Shown: one piece after another, positions 1 to 11,256 of the stretch | Layout: each line of letters starts with the position of its first letter | Numbering within the stretch: position 1 is the stretch's first letter | DNA from: Selenihalanaerobacter shriftii | Lineage (GTDB): Bacteria; Bacillota; Halanaerobiia; Halobacteroidales; Acetohalobiaceae | DNA: 64,000 nucleotides | Assembly: GCF_900167185.1 (NCBI RefSeq) | Contig: NZ_FUWM01000006.1 | Span: 62,001 to 126,000 of the forward strand | Direction: 5' to 3' | Made by a program: the position numbers and the translations under genes | The notes under the pieces: generated by a model | Told to the model about the DNA's origin: nothing | The model's database searches: none | Seen by the model: the letters and a program-made list of their open reading frames with translations, nothing else

Positions 1-1234
1 TCTCTAGTTCATCATTTATTCTGACTTCTTCTATGGCACCTTCTACACCGTTCATACCAAATTCAATTTCTGCACCTTCAAAAGCTGGACCAGCAGCTGC
101 TGCACAGGCTATCATCCTGTCTTGATTACCTAATACAATCTCGCTATTTGTTCCAAGATCAACCAATAACTTAAGGTCTGAGCTTTGATCTATTCTAGTA
201 GTGAGTAACCCAGCTACTATATCTGAACCTACATAACTAGCAACATTAGGTAAATATGTAACAGAAGCATTTTGACCTAAATCAATCCCCAATTTATTAG
301 CAGGCACCATTTGAGGCTCATTAATTACAGAAACATATGGAGATTTAGCCACATTATCTGCCTTTAATCCCAATAATAGATGATTCATAATTGTATTCCC
401 AACAAAAACCAGCTCATATATCCTCTCTTTCTCAATCTGATATTTATCAATTAATTCAACGATAATTTGATTAATTACTTTAATTATTCTATCTTGAAGA
501 TCATTTCTACCTGTCTCTCCTTGAATAGCATGATTAACTCTAGATATAGCATCACTACCATAATCACTTTGACGATTAGCCATAGCTACTTTTCCTACTT
601 GCTCTCCAGTAGTTAAATCCAATAAGTATCCAACTACAGTAGTCGTTCCAATATCAAATGCTAAACCATAATTAAAATCTGTAGTATCACTAGGTTCTAT
701 CCCAATTGCCTGTCCATTCCGTCTAACTACAGTAATATTATACTCAGCATTACGAAGAATATCAGGTAGTTTATTCAATATATCTAGATTAACCTTTAAC
801 TCTTCATCAAACTCACGATTAATTCGTGTCCAATCTGAAGCTTGATCTTCTAAAGTAGGCTCCTCTAATTCTAAATAATCTTTTTGAATTAATGGTTCTA
901 AATGTAGCTCGTCTTCATCACCCTCATCTAGTATTCGTAAAGTAGACCTGCCCTCACTTATTAATTCAACTTCAATATCTCCCTCTATAGTAGTTAAACA
1001 TGCTAGCCTAATCCCTCGTTCTAACTCTAATTTAGATAACAAATCTCTTTCTTTAATTTTCACATCTGAAACTTCACCCTTAACCTTCACTTTACATTTT
1101 CCACAGACTCCATTTCCTCCACAATTAGCATCTACTTCTATATCATTTTTTTGCAAAAAACTTAATAAATTATCACTAAATTCAGCCTTTAAATTTAAAT
1201 CTTCTTCTAAACCTATGATTTTTACTTCTATCAC
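1..1234 (-). CDS. ASKHA-domain [2Fe-2S] protein (RACo/RamA-like, DUF4445), C-terminus cut off by window edge
   Basis: I translated this partial gene by hand; about 411 residues are visible and the C-terminus lies beyond base 1. It starts at a GTG eight bases after a clear GGAGG. Residues 38, 44, 47 and 79 are cysteines in the C-x5-C-x2-C-x31-C pattern of plant-type [2Fe-2S] ferredoxin domains. Around residue 225 comes an ASKHA phosphate-binding motif (FDIGTTTVVGYLLD), followed by a second glycine-rich segment (DLGTNSEIVLGN). This order, ferredoxin domain, linker, then ASKHA/DUF4445 domain, is that of reductive activators of corrinoid proteins (RACo, RamA), which use ATP to return Co(II) to Co(I). 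Family members are usually about 600 residues, so roughly a third is missing. No corrinoid protein or methyltransferase is visible to confirm the partner. The family is secure; the substrate is not. Confidence 0.85.
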   Translation of the reverse strand, partial: MIEVKIIGLEEDLNLKAEFSDNLLSFLQKNDIEVDANCGGNGVCGKCKVKVKGEVSDVKIKERDLLSKLELERGIRLACLTTIEGDIEVELISEGRSTLRILDEGDEDELHLEPLIQKDYLELEEPTLEDQASDWTRINREFDEELKVNLDILNKLPDILRNAEYNITVVRRNGQAIGIEPSDTTDFNYGLAFDIGTTTVVGYLLDLTTGEQVGKVAMANRQSDYGSDAISRVNHAIQGETGRNDLQDRIIKVINQIIVELIDKYQIEKERIYELVFVGNTIMNHLLLGLKADNVAKSPYVSVINEPQMVPANKLGIDLGQNASVTYLPNVASYVGSDIVAGLLTTRIDQSSDLKLLVDLGTNSEIVLGNQDRMIACAAAAGPAFEGAEIEFGMNGVEGAIEEVRINDELE

Positions 1235-1340
1235 TAATTATTCCTCCTTTACCAGTCTATTATTATTAAATTTCTGTCTTTAATATCATTTTCCTTTGTA
1301 TAATTTAGTTATTCACATATATTTAATAAATCAAAAAATA

Positions 1341-1386
1341 AAAAAACCTTCTGACCGAATCTAAAATTGGTCAGAAGGTTTTTTAT
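1341..1386 (-). terminator. Rho-independent terminator after hppA
   Basis: A 15-base stem (aaaaaccttctgacc paired with ggtcagaaggttttt) with a 12-base loop. Read on the minus strand it is followed by a long T tract. It lies just beyond the stop of the pyrophosphatase gene and should end the secG-hppA transcript before the reactivase-like gene. Confidence 0.85.
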
Positions 1387-1435
1387 TAACATATATTCTG
1401 ATTTAATTATATTCTTAGTTATCATCTATTGTAAA

Positions 1436-3406
1436 TTATACAAATAAAGGTGCAAATACTAATGACACAATAGTCATTAACTTAATTAAAATATTTAAAG
1501 AAGGTCCAGAAGTATCCTTAAATGGATCACCTACTGTATCTCCTACAACTGTAGCATCATGTGTCTCAGTACCTTTACCTCCAAAATTACCACTTTCAAC
1601 ATACTTTTTAGCGTTATCCCAAGCTCCACCGGCATTAGACATCATAATCGCCATCAATACACCAGAGGATAAAGCACCAGCTAATAAACCACCTAGAGCT
1701 GCAGCGCTCCATAATCCAATAACTATCGGTGTAATAACTGCCATAGCACCTGGTAATAACATTTCTCTTAAAGCAGCAGCAGTACTAATATCTACACATT
1801 TAGCATATTCTGGTCTACTTTCACCTTCCATGATTCCTGGAATATCTCTAAATTGCCGTCTAATCTCTTCAATCATTTCAAAAGCTGCTTTTCCTACAGC
1901 CTCCATAGTAATTGCTGAGAATAAAAACGGTAACGCAGCACCAATAAAGAGACCAATAATTACATTTGGATTAGTTAAAGCAATAGTCTCTAAATTAGCT
2001 GCTTCAGTAAATGCTGAGAATAAAGCTAATGATGTTAAAGCCGCAGACCCGATAGCAAAACCTTTACCTATAGCTGCAGTAGTATTCCCAACAGCATCTA
2101 ATTGATCTGTAATCTCTCTAACTTCAGGTTCTAGCTCTGCCATTTCTGCAATTCCACCAGCATTATCAGCAATTGGTCCATAAGCATCAACTGCTAATGT
2201 AATACCAGTAGTTGATAACATTCCAACAGCAGCTAAAGCAATTCCATATAATCCACCTAAGTTAAAAGCTATATAAATCGCAATTGAAATTACAATAATA
2301 GGTAAAGTAGTACTTCTCATACCAACAGCTAAACCACTAATAATATTAGTAGCTACACCAGTCTGTGATTGATCAGCAATATGTTGAACCGGTGGCTTAT
2401 GATCGGAAGTATAATATTCAGTAATTCGACCGATAATAATTCCAGCTAATAATCCAGCCAAAATCGCCCAGAAATAATTTAAATCTCCAAGTAAATAATT
2501 AACTAATATATAAGTGCTAACTAAAGTTAAACCTGCTGCAACTAAAGTTCCTCTTTCTAATACAGCACCTAAATTAACTTCATCTTTAGCTTTAACAAAT
2601 CGCGTTCCAATAATAGCAGCAACAATACCAATAGCAGCAATAAACATCGGTAATAAAACAAAATTAACTCCAATCTCTGGCATCTTTTCTGCTAATCCAG
2701 CACCTAATGCCATAGCTGCCACAATAGAACCTACATATGACTCAAATAGGTCAGCGCCCATCCCTGCTACATCACCAACATTATCACCAACATTATCAGC
2801 GATTACACCAGGGTTACGAGGGTCATCCTCTGGAATTCCTGCTTCTACTTTACCAACTAAATCCGCTCCTACATCAGCAGCTTTTGTATAAATCCCACCA
2901 CCAACACGAGCAAATAAAGCAATAGAACTAGCACCAAAGGCAAATCCTCTTATATACTCTACATTACCATTAAATAATATGTATAGTCCACCTAATCCTA
3001 AAAGACCTAAACCAACAACCGACATTCCCATAACTGCTCCACCAGAAAAAGCGATTTGTAACGCTTCATTCATTCCACTACGAGCAGCATTAGTAGTTCT
3101 AGAGTTTGCTCTAGTAGCAATCTGCATTCCAAAATAACCAGCTAAAGCTGAAAAAACTGCCCCTGTAACAAAAGCAATGGCAGTAGGAATATTAAGAAAA
3201 ATTCCAATAATAATTGCTACAACTACTACAAAAATAGATAAATTCCTATACTCTGTACTTAAAAACGCCATAGCCCCTTCATTGATAGCTATAGTTAACT
3301 CTTCCATTCTTTCTGTCCCCATATCCGCTTTGCTAACCTTACTTCTAAGTGCAAATGCAAAAATTAATGCTATAATTCCAGCAAGCGGTATTGCATAAAT
3401 CCCCAC
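1436..3406 (-). CDS. hppA: Membrane-bound K+-dependent pyrophosphatase, probably Na+-pumping
   Basis: An integral membrane pyrophosphatase that hydrolyses PPi and pumps Na+ and/or H+ across the cytoplasmic membrane. The protein is 656 residues, at the short end for the family, with many hydrophobic segments. The diagnostic loops are present: [19 protein letters not shown], then the acidic [19 protein letters not shown] near residue 200, then [10 protein letters not shown]. The segment [10 protein letters not shown] carries Ala where K+-independent enzymes carry Lys, so K+ dependence is predicted. The Glu in FESY is placed as in Na+-pumping enzymes such as that of Thermotoga maritima, whereas plant H+ pumps have it one turn later. 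The start is a GTG eight bases after AGGAGG. It follows secG and probably shares its promoter. The family is certain; ion specificity is inference. Confidence 0.95.
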   Translation of the reverse strand: MGIYAIPLAGIIALIFAFALRSKVSKADMGTERMEELTIAINEGAMAFLSTEYRNLSIFVVVVAIIIGIFLNIPTAIAFVTGAVFSALAGYFGMQIATRANSRTTNAARSGMNEALQIAFSGGAVMGMSVVGLGLLGLGGLYILFNGNVEYIRGFAFGASSIALFARVGGGIYTKAADVGADLVGKVEAGIPEDDPRNPGVIADNVGDNVGDVAGMGADLFESYVGSIVAAMALGAGLAEKMPEIGVNFVLLPMFIAAIGIVAAIIGTRFVKAKDEVNLGAVLERGTLVAAGLTLVSTYILVNYLLGDLNYFWAILAGLLAGIIIGRITEYYTSDHKPPVQHIADQSQTGVATNIISGLAVGMRSTTLPIIVISIAIYIAFNLGGLYGIALAAVGMLSTTGITLAVDAYGPIADNAGGIAEMAELEPEVREITDQLDAVGNTTAAIGKGFAIGSAALTSLALFSAFTEAANLETIALTNPNVIIGLFIGAALPFLFSAITMEAVGKAAFEMIEEIRRQFRDIPGIMEGESRPEYAKCVDISTAAALREMLLPGAMAVITPIVIGLWSAAALGGLLAGALSSGVLMAIMMSNAGGAWDNAKKYVESGNFGGKGTETHDATVVGDTVGDPFKDTSGPSLNILIKLMTIVSLVFAPLFV

Positions 3407-3452
3407 AACATATTCCTCCTTCTTTTCTATTAAATTCTATTATATTATTATA

Positions 3453-3471
3453 CCCCTAAATAAATTAGGGG
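3453..3471 (-). terminator. Weak hairpin between secG and hppA
   Basis: Stem cccctaa/ttagggg with a 5-base loop, followed on the minus strand by an A/T-rich run without a clean T tract. It could be a partial terminator or an mRNA-stability stem that tunes hppA relative to secG. Confidence 0.4.
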
Positions 3472-3480
3472 ATTAAAAAC

Positions 3481-3702
3481 TTATAAAGCAGCTAATAGTA
3501 ATGAAGTTAGCATAAATAAAACTGCCGCTACAGTAGTTAGCTTACTTAACTTTTCATTTAATGCTTTATTTTCATTTCCAAAAAGTGAAGAAGCACCACC
3601 AGAAATCGCTCCAGAAAGTCCTGCACTTTTACCTGACTGTAAAAGAACTCCAGCAATTACACCGATAGACATTATAATATGAATTATCTTTAAAAATAGC
3701 AC
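3481..3702 (-). CDS. secG: Preprotein translocase subunit SecG
   Basis: A 73-residue protein with two hydrophobic helices (about residues 3-21 and 55-72) flanking the conserved SecG loop with VLLQSGKSAGLSGAISGG, and a polar FGNENKALNE segment. SecG is the small accessory subunit of the SecYEG channel. The start is a GTG preceded by GGAGG. It follows eno but is separated from it by a terminator and has its own promoter (3739-3767). SecG next to enolase is a common Firmicutes arrangement. I consider the call firm. Confidence 0.93.
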   Translation of the reverse strand: MLFLKIIHIIMSIGVIAGVLLQSGKSAGLSGAISGGASSLFGNENKALNEKLSKLTTVAAVLFMLTSLLLAAL

Positions 3703-3738
3703 CCTTTTCTACACCTCCTAAGAAATTTACCATTATTA

Positions 3739-3767
3739 ATTTTAACACACTTCTATGGAAAAGACAA
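3739..3767 (-). promoter_or_regulatory. Sigma-A-type promoter for secG-hppA
   Basis: On the minus strand: -35 TTGTCT (3762-3767), exactly 17 bases, then -10 TAAAAT (3739-3744) preceded by TGT, an extended -10 element. It lies about 37 bases upstream of the secG start codon. Confidence 0.65.
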
Positions 3768-3805
3768 CAAAAAATTAAAATTTGATTACAATTAATGGTT
3801 AAAAA

Positions 3806-3839
3806 ATAAAAATAGGGCTTAAACAGCCCTATTTTTATT
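3806..3839 (-). terminator. Terminator of the glycolytic operon after eno
   Basis: A strong hairpin (aaaaatagggct paired with agccctattttta) directly after the enolase stop, with a T tract on the minus strand. It separates the cggR-eno operon from the secG promoter. Confidence 0.85.
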
Positions 3840-3845
3840 TTGAAA

Positions 3846-5150
<1,305 letters not shown>

Positions 5151-5205
5151 TTAATTGTATAATCTTTTAGTTTTTAATGATCTAATTATTTAAGAATTTT
5201 AATTG

Positions 5206-6759
5206 TCAATTATCAATTCTAAATAATGGGTTTCCAGTCATCTCTTTAGGCTGTTCAATATTTAGTATTTCCAACATGGTAGGGGCTATATCTGCTAAAG
5301 TTCCTTCATTAGCTATTTTAATATCCTGTTCAGTTTGAGTAACATAGATACATGGTACCTTATTATTAGTATGAGCAGTATATAAATCTTTAGTTTCATA
5401 ATCGAGCATCTGCTCTGCATTACCATGGTCAGCTGTAATTAAAAGCTCCCCTCCCATATCCAAAATCTTATCTACAACTTGTGGTAAAGTTTTATCGACA
5501 GCTTCTACAGCAGCTTTACAAGCATCTAAGTCTCCAGTATGTCCTACCATATCTGGGTTAGCGAAATTCATAATCACTACATCATAATTATTATTCTCTA
5601 ATCTATCAAATAATCTATTAACCACTTCATAAATGCTCATTTCAGGCTTTTCATCATAAGTAGCTATCTTTGGTGAAGGAATTAATTCTCTGTCTTCACC
5701 TGAATTAGGTTTCTCTTTACCTCCATTAAAAAAGAAAGTAACATGAGCATATTTTTCAGTTTCAGCAATCCGTAACTGTTTTAAATCATTCTTACCTAAA
5801 ATTTCTCCTAGAGTATTGATAATAGTCTCTGGAGGATAAGCTACTGGAGCATCAATTGTCTCATCATACTCCGTCATACAGACAAATTGCACCTTAGGTG
5901 CTTCTGGCTTACGTTCAAAACCATGAAAAGCTGAATCAGTAAAAGTACGAGTGATTTGTCGAGCTCTATCAGCTCTAAAATTATAAAAAATTACTGAATC
6001 ATTCTCATTTACTTTAGCAACAGGATTATTATCTTTAACTATTACAGTTGGTAAAACAAATTCATCTGTATTCTCATCTTGATAAGATTGCTCTACAGCT
6101 TCCAATGCACTTTCTGCTGTAATTCCTTCACCAAAAGCCATAGCATTATAAGCTTTTTCTATTCTATCCCATCTTTCATCTCGATCCATTGTATAATATC
6201 TACCACTAACTGTTGCTATCTCTCCTACACCTATTTCTTCTATCTTCTTCTCAAGCTCCTTAATATAGCCCTTAGCACTCTTTGGAGGCACATCTCGACC
6301 ATCCAATATAGCATGAATATATACTTCTTCTATTTCATTCTTTTGAGCTAATTCTAATAATCCATAAAGATGTTCAATATGACTATGAACACCACCATCT
6401 GATAATAACCCTAATAAATGAAGGGCTGAATCATTCCATTTACAGTTCTTAATTACTTCTAAAATAACATTATTCTTAAAAAATGATCCATCTTCAATCG
6501 CTAAACTAATCTTAGTTAAATCTTGATATACAATTCGACCTGCCCCTAAATTCAAATGACCTACTTCTGAATTACCCATCTGTCCCTCGGGTAACCCTAC
6601 TGCTTTCCCCGAAGACTCCAAAACTGTATTAGGATATTTATCTAAAAGTTTTTCGAAATTATTTGTATTAGCTTGTTTAATTGCATTACCTTTCTCCTTT
6701 TCATTAAGCCCCCAACCATCTAAGACAACCAAGGCAAAAGGTTTGGGTACCGATGTCAC
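5206..6759 (-). CDS. gpmI: 2,3-bisphosphoglycerate-independent phosphoglycerate mutase
   Basis: Interconverts 3- and 2-phosphoglycerate with two Mn2+ ions and a phosphoserine intermediate. The length of 517 residues is normal for the family. Visible motifs are LVVLDGWG (metal Asp), [10 protein letters not shown] (the phosphorylated Ser, about residue 63), [17 protein letters not shown] and the C-terminal [11 protein letters not shown] metal site. The start is a GTG eight bases after GGGAGG. It lies 14 bases from tpiA upstream and about 70 bases from eno downstream, inside the glycolytic operon. Confidence 0.96.
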   Translation of the reverse strand: MTSVPKPFALVVLDGWGLNEKEKGNAIKQANTNNFEKLLDKYPNTVLESSGKAVGLPEGQMGNSEVGHLNLGAGRIVYQDLTKISLAIEDGSFFKNNVILEVIKNCKWNDSALHLLGLLSDGGVHSHIEHLYGLLELAQKNEIEEVYIHAILDGRDVPPKSAKGYIKELEKKIEEIGVGEIATVSGRYYTMDRDERWDRIEKAYNAMAFGEGITAESALEAVEQSYQDENTDEFVLPTVIVKDNNPVAKVNENDSVIFYNFRADRARQITRTFTDSAFHGFERKPEAPKVQFVCMTEYDETIDAPVAYPPETIINTLGEILGKNDLKQLRIAETEKYAHVTFFFNGGKEKPNSGEDRELIPSPKIATYDEKPEMSIYEVVNRLFDRLENNNYDVVIMNFANPDMVGHTGDLDACKAAVEAVDKTLPQVVDKILDMGGELLITADHGNAEQMLDYETKDLYTAHTNNKVPCIYVTQTEQDIKIANEGTLADIAPTMLEILNIEQPKEMTGNPLFRIDN

Positions 6760-6773
6760 ATAAATTACCTCCC

Positions 6774-7526
6774 TTAACTACTAAACTTAGCTATTTCAGC
6801 AAAAGATTGAGCTTCTAAACTGGCACTACCCACTAAGGCACCATCAATATCTGAAGTCTCCATGAATTCAGCAATATTATGAGGCTTAACACTACCTCCA
6901 TACTGAATTCTCATCTGATCAGCTACATCACCAAACTCATTACTTAAAACATTTCTAATATATTTAATTACTTCGTTTGCATCTTCAGCAGTTGCAGACT
7001 CACCAGTTCCAATTGCCCAAATAGGTTCATAAGCAATAGTGATTATTGCTAAATTATTACTATCTACATCACTTAACGCATTCAAAACCTGACTCTTAAC
7101 TTTTTCTTTTGTTTCACCTGCTTCTTTTTCTTCTAAAGTCTCACCAACACAAATAATTGGCTTAATCTCGTGTTTTAAAGCAGCTTTTACTTTTTTATTC
7201 ACTTCTTCATCCGTTTCTTCAAAATACTCTCTTCTTTCAGAATGGCCAAGGGTCACATACTCACACCCAACATCTTTAAGCATTAATGGAGAAATCTCAC
7301 CAGTATATGCCCCTTCTTCTTTCCAAAACATATTTTCAGCACCTAAAGCTACATTAGTATTATCAACTAATTCATTGATTGTGGATAATGCTGTAGCTGG
7401 TGCACAAATAGCTATATCTACATCATCTACTCCTTGCACTAAGTTTACTAATTCCCTTACCATCTCTGCCGCTTCACTATTCGTTTTATGCATCTTCCAA
7501 TTACCTGCTATAAATGGTCTTCGCAT
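6774..7526 (-). CDS. tpiA: Triosephosphate isomerase
   Basis: Interconverts dihydroxyacetone phosphate and glyceraldehyde 3-phosphate. The length of 250 residues is typical. The N-terminal [11 protein letters not shown] supplies Asn and the catalytic Lys, [10 protein letters not shown] the catalytic His, [11 protein letters not shown] the catalytic Glu and the mobile loop 6, and YGGSVKPHN the phosphate-binding end. It lies between pgk and gpmI. The 150-base gap to pgk is the longest inside the operon after the leader and shows no convincing terminator. Confidence 0.97.
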   Translation of the reverse strand: MRRPFIAGNWKMHKTNSEAAEMVRELVNLVQGVDDVDIAICAPATALSTINELVDNTNVALGAENMFWKEEGAYTGEISPLMLKDVGCEYVTLGHSERREYFEETDEEVNKKVKAALKHEIKPIICVGETLEEKEAGETKEKVKSQVLNALSDVDSNNLAIITIAYEPIWAIGTGESATAEDANEVIKYIRNVLSNEFGDVADQMRIQYGGSVKPHNIAEFMETSDIDGALVGSASLEAQSFAEIAKFSS

Positions 7527-7677
7527 AATTACTCTCCTCCCAATTCCTCTTAATCTATATTTATATATAGAACTTACTTACTATAAATCAATCTTGATTT
7601 TCATATGACTGGCTGCGTATATATTCATTATTATATTTCTTATTAAAAGATTACTATACTTTGAGTTATCTTTGTAC

Positions 7678-8862
7678 TTATTTGTTATCTAGGGCTTCGA
7701 CTGCCTGCAAAGGTTTACCTTCCATAAACTGTAGAGAAGCTCCTCCACCAGTGGAGATATGAGTCATATCATCAGCTAAACCAGCTTTTTTAACTGCTGC
7801 TGCTGAATCTCCACCACCGATAATAGTTATGGCATCAGATTCGGCTAATGCTTCAGCAATTTCAAAAGTCCCTTTAGCAAAAGTAGCCATTTCAAATACT
7901 CCCATTGGCCCGTTCCAGACTATAGTCTTAGCATCTTTAATTACATCTTTAAAGTCATTCACTGTCTCTGGTCCAATATCTAGTGCCTGCCATTTATCTT
8001 CAATCTGCTTAACAGAAACTACTTTATGTTCTGCATCAGCAGCAAAGTCATCAGCAATTACTACATCCTTTGGTATTAACAGTTTTACCCCTTTTTCTTT
8101 AGCTTTATCAATTAATTTTTTAGCTAAATCTATTTTTTCTTCCTCTAATAAGGAATCTCCTATTTCATAGCCTTGAGCTGCAATGAAAGTATTAGCCATA
8201 CCTCCACCAATCAATAAGGCATCAACTTTCTCAATTAAAGTCTCAATAACTCCTATCTTATCAGAAACTTTAACACCACCCATAATTGCTACAAATGGTT
8301 CTTCAGGATCCTGAATAGCGTCACCCATAGTCTCTAATTCTTTCTGAATTAAAAAACCCATCACTGCTTCATCTGTATATTCAGCTACACCAGCTGTAGA
8401 AGCATGTGCTCTATGAGTCGCTCCAAAAGCATCATTAACATATAAATCAGCTAATTCCCCTAACTTCTTCGCGAAGTCAGAGTCATTTTGTTTCTCTCCT
8501 GGATTAAAGCGAGTATTCTCTAATAGAACTACATCTCCTGTTTCTATTTCATTAATAGCTTTTTCAACTTCAGCTCCTACTGTTTCATCAGTTTTAAATA
8601 CTGTTTTATTTAATAAATTAGCTAACCTCTTAGCTACCGGGTCTAACCTTAATTCTTCTTTTACTTCTCCCCCTGGTCTACCTAAATGAGCCATTAAGAT
8701 TACTTTAGCTTCTTCATTTATTAAATATTCGATTGTAGGTAAAGCAGCTTTAATTCTAGTGTCATCTGTTACTTCCCCATCTTCCATAGGCACATTAAAA
8801 TCAACTCTAACTAGTACGCGTTTATCTTTAACATTTACATCCTTTAGAATTTTTTTCTGCAT
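7678..8862 (-). CDS. pgk: Phosphoglycerate kinase
   Basis: Transfers phosphate from 1,3-bisphosphoglycerate to ADP. About 394 residues, normal for bacteria. The N-terminal [11 protein letters not shown] signature, the substrate-binding HLGRPGG and the C-terminal nucleotide-binding [13 protein letters not shown] are intact. An ATG 18 bases further upstream (8880) overlaps the ribosome-binding site itself (ATGGAGGTG). I therefore start at the ATG of MQKKILKDV, 11 bases after GGAGG. Upstream lies a hairpin (8893-8930) separating it from gap. Confidence 0.97.
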   Translation of the reverse strand: MQKKILKDVNVKDKRVLVRVDFNVPMEDGEVTDDTRIKAALPTIEYLINEEAKVILMAHLGRPGGEVKEELRLDPVAKRLANLLNKTVFKTDETVGAEVEKAINEIETGDVVLLENTRFNPGEKQNDSDFAKKLGELADLYVNDAFGATHRAHASTAGVAEYTDEAVMGFLIQKELETMGDAIQDPEEPFVAIMGGVKVSDKIGVIETLIEKVDALLIGGGMANTFIAAQGYEIGDSLLEEEKIDLAKKLIDKAKEKGVKLLIPKDVVIADDFAADAEHKVVSVKQIEDKWQALDIGPETVNDFKDVIKDAKTIVWNGPMGVFEMATFAKGTFEIAEALAESDAITIIGGGDSAAAVKKAGLADDMTHISTGGGASLQFMEGKPLQAVEALDNK

Positions 8863-8892
8863 ATTAAACAACACCTCCATTTTTAAAATATA

Positions 8893-8930
8893 ACCGCAAA
8901 GGTAGTTTTAATCTTACTAACTTTGCGGTT
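8893..8930 (-). terminator. Hairpin between gap and pgk (attenuator, processing site or stability stem)
   Basis: Aaccgcaaag pairs with ctttgcggtt, and the stem continues past one mismatch (gtagt with acta). It has A/T tails on both sides but no clean T run. Lying inside an operon, it more likely sets relative mRNA levels than acts as a full stop. Confidence 0.45.
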
Positions 8931-8941
8931 TATTTTATATA

Positions 8942-9937
8942 TTATAATCTAAGTGCTAAGTCTATTACTCGATTAGAATATCCCCATTCATTATCATACC
9001 AAGATAAAACTTTAACTTGATTACCGGCAACCATCATCGTAGATTGAGCATCAATTAATGATGAGTAAGGAGAACCAATAATATCACGTGACACTACTTC
9101 ATCTTCTGTATAACCAAGTACTCCTTCCATCTCTCCTTCAGATGCCTCTTTAAAGGCTGCATTTACTTCTTCTACTGTTACATCAGTTGATAAATTAAAG
9201 ACTCCATCAACTATAGAACCATCTGGTACTGGAACTCTCATAGCCATACCATCAATCTTTCCTTCTAGCTCCGGTAAAACCTTAGTAGTAGCAATTGCAG
9301 CTCCAGTAGTCGTTGGAATAATATTCTCAGCTGCAGCTCGACCTCTACGAGTCTTCTTCATTGGAGCATCTAGTATAGCTTGACTAGCCGTGTAACCATG
9401 TACAGTAGTAAGCAATCCTTTCTCAATACCAAACTTATCATTCAATACTTTAGCCATTGGTGCTAAGCAGTTAGTTGTACATGATGCATTAGAAACAATC
9501 TTATCTGAATCCTTTAATTCATCGTCATTAACTCCTAATACAATTGTATTATCTATTTCATCTTTAGCCGGTACAGTTAAGATAACCTTATTAGCACCAG
9601 CATCTAAATGTTTCTGTAACAGAGCACGTTTGCGGAAGACTCCTGTAGCTTCAATTACAATATCTATATTTTTTTCATCCCAAGCTAGATTAGCAGGGTC
9701 TTTTTTTGAAGTAACTTCAATCTCTGTTCCATTTACTTTAATACCATTAGCAGTGGCTTCTACTTCTCCATCAAATCTTCCATGTACAGAGTCATATTTA
9801 AGTAAATAAGCTAAAGTCTCTGCATCTGTTAAATCATTAATAGCCACAACCTCAAGGTCATCATCTCTTTTTTGAATAATTCTAAACACATTTCGACCAA
9901 TTCTACCAAAACCATTAATCGCTAATCTCTTTGTCAT
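8942..9937 (-). CDS. gap: Glyceraldehyde-3-phosphate dehydrogenase, type I
   Basis: NAD-dependent oxidative phosphorylation of glyceraldehyde 3-phosphate. 331 residues. The Rossmann motif INGFGRIGRNVFR is at the N-terminus. Catalytic Cys lies in SNASCTTNCLAP, and the catalytic His region is VHGYTASQ. The C-terminal SWYDNEWGYSNRV is the usual signature. The AINDL segment after the second strand fits NAD preference. It sits directly after the repressor gene, as gapA does in B. subtilis, so it is probably the catabolic form. No second gap gene is in the window. Confidence 0.97.
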   Translation of the reverse strand: MTKRLAINGFGRIGRNVFRIIQKRDDDLEVVAINDLTDAETLAYLLKYDSVHGRFDGEVEATANGIKVNGTEIEVTSKKDPANLAWDEKNIDIVIEATGVFRKRALLQKHLDAGANKVILTVPAKDEIDNTIVLGVNDDELKDSDKIVSNASCTTNCLAPMAKVLNDKFGIEKGLLTTVHGYTASQAILDAPMKKTRRGRAAAENIIPTTTGAAIATTKVLPELEGKIDGMAMRVPVPDGSIVDGVFNLSTDVTVEEVNAAFKEASEGEMEGVLGYTEDEVVSRDIIGSPYSSLIDAQSTMMVAGNQVKVLSWYDNEWGYSNRVIDLALRL

Positions 9938-9997
9938 AATTATTTCCTCCTTATTATTTATCTTAAAATTTAGTTCTAACCTTTAATTTTAAAATCA

Positions 9998-10022
9998 AAC
10001 CAATTTATTAAATAAATTGGTT
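9998..10022 (-). other. Perfect inverted repeat between cggR and gap
   Basis: A 25-base perfect palindrome (aaccaatttatt, a, aataaattggtt) immediately after the cggR stop codon. It can fold in the cggR-gap mRNA. In B. subtilis the corresponding junction carries an RNase Y cleavage site and a stem-loop that stabilises the gapA part; equivalence here is inference. Confidence 0.5.
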
Positions 10023-10024
10023 CA

Positions 10025-11050
10025 TCACCCCCTCAATAAAGTTAACATTCTTTCACCAGCATGCTGATCAGTGATCAAAACATCTTGATATTTATTGGAA
10101 ACAACAGCAATGATTGCTTCGGCCTTCTCTTTTCCACCTGCCACAGCAATAGTTTTCTCTATCTTTGCTAACTCATCCAACTGTAGTCCTACACTGGTAG
10201 TTGAATAAATTATATCTACTTCTTGATTAAAGTAATAACCAAAAGCTTCTCCTACTGCCCCATCATTTAATATCTGATTCATTTTCTTTGAATTAACCTG
10301 ACGCCTTTTAGCCATTAATTCAGCTGTTCCAATACCATGAATTAATATATCAGCATTCTTGACTAAATTTAGTACTCTTTTAATTTGACTCTCTTTAGTA
10401 AGTGTCTCCAATAAATCTTTATTTAAATTATCAGGAACATGCAAAAGATGGTATTTACCATTTATCTTTTTGGCTATCTTAGCTGCAATAGTATTTGCTT
10501 GGATCTCTACTTCTTCTCCTAAACCGCCTCGTCCCGGAACTACAACTACATCTGTTAACTCTTTTTTAGTTAACATTAAATCCGCCACTATGGCTAAAGT
10601 AGTTCCTCCTGTTACAGCTAATGTATATTCATCTTTTAAATTTTGTTGCAAAAATTCAGCAGTAAATTTTCCCAATTCTCTTTGTGTTTCAATATTATTT
10701 AACCCACTAGGAACAACATATACTTCTTTTAAACCTAACTCTTCTTTCAATCCTAACTCTAATTCATCTAAACCTCGTAAAACCTTAATATATCTATTCA
10801 ATTGATAAAAAAGCTTCTCGCCAGCTTCAGTTATTTTAGCACCAGCACTGGTGGCATCAATGTATCGCTGATCTTTTAAGAAGTTCAAGTTATTCCTAAC
10901 TCTACGTTCACTCATCTCTAATTTTTCAGCTAAAGATCTTCTCCCAATAGGCTGTAAATAAAAGATGGTTCGAAGTATATTATATCTTCTTTCTACTATT
11001 TTTATTAGTTCTGGTGCAATTTTTTGTTGAATTTTAATAAGTTCTTTCAT
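10025..11050 (-). CDS. cggR: Central glycolytic genes regulator (SorC/DeoR family)
   Basis: A transcriptional repressor of 341 residues. In B. subtilis CggR binds upstream of its own operon and is released by fructose-1,6-bisphosphate. The N-terminal part (about 25-75) is a winged helix-turn-helix with PIGRRSLAEKLEMSERRVRNNLNFL. The rest is a SorC-type effector domain with AVTGGTTLAI, VVPGRGGLGEEVEIQAN, HGIGTA, DGAVGEAFGYYF and a final VLITDQHAGERML. Its position as first gene before gap-pgk-tpiA-gpmI-eno, and two upstream sequences with the CggR operator spacing, support autoregulation and control of the whole operon. Confidence 0.95.
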   Translation of the reverse strand: MKELIKIQQKIAPELIKIVERRYNILRTIFYLQPIGRRSLAEKLEMSERRVRNNLNFLKDQRYIDATSAGAKITEAGEKLFYQLNRYIKVLRGLDELELGLKEELGLKEVYVVPSGLNNIETQRELGKFTAEFLQQNLKDEYTLAVTGGTTLAIVADLMLTKKELTDVVVVPGRGGLGEEVEIQANTIAAKIAKKINGKYHLLHVPDNLNKDLLETLTKESQIKRVLNLVKNADILIHGIGTAELMAKRRQVNSKKMNQILNDGAVGEAFGYYFNQEVDIIYSTTSVGLQLDELAKIEKTIAVAGGKEKAEAIIAVVSNKYQDVLITDQHAGERMLTLLRG

Positions 11051-11071
11051 AAATTATATTCATACCTCCAG

Positions 11072-11107
11072 GGTCATAATTGTACCCATTGAGACAAAAT
11101 TGTCCCA
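11072..11107 (-). promoter_or_regulatory. CggR operator-like site 1, proximal to cggR
   Basis: Read on the minus strand the 36 bases fit TGGGAC-N6-GTCT-N4-GGGTAC-N6-GACC. This is the spacing of the tandem B. subtilis CggR operator (CGGGAC-N6-TGTC repeated after N4). It ends about 20 bases before the cggR start codon and lies downstream of the promoter, where a bound repressor would block elongation. Binding is inference. Confidence 0.75.
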
Positions 11108-11184
11108 TGTTTATTATACATTAACCTTTATATAATTAATATCATATGGATTATTCATTAATTATATTTATTCTAAATAATTTT

Positions 11185-11213
11185 TTTATAAATTTAAATC
11201 AAATTCGTATCAA
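11185..11213 (-). promoter_or_regulatory. Sigma-A-type promoter for the cggR-glycolytic operon
   Basis: On the minus strand -35 TTGATA (11208-11213), 17 bases, -10 TATAAA (11185-11190). It lies between the two operator-like sites, giving a leader of about 130 bases. An alternative -10, TATAAT at 11112-11117, sits right at site 1 but has no good -35. Confidence 0.55.
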
Positions 11214-11256
11214 CTTTTATCTATAATAAACTAATTTCAACTTAACTCACAATTAT

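Noticed and set aside
1830-2891. Open frames on the plus strand inside hppA
   Set aside because: They mirror the membrane pyrophosphatase gene, have no ribosome-binding sites, and give low-complexity Ala/Ile/Pro-rich products typical of antisense shadows.
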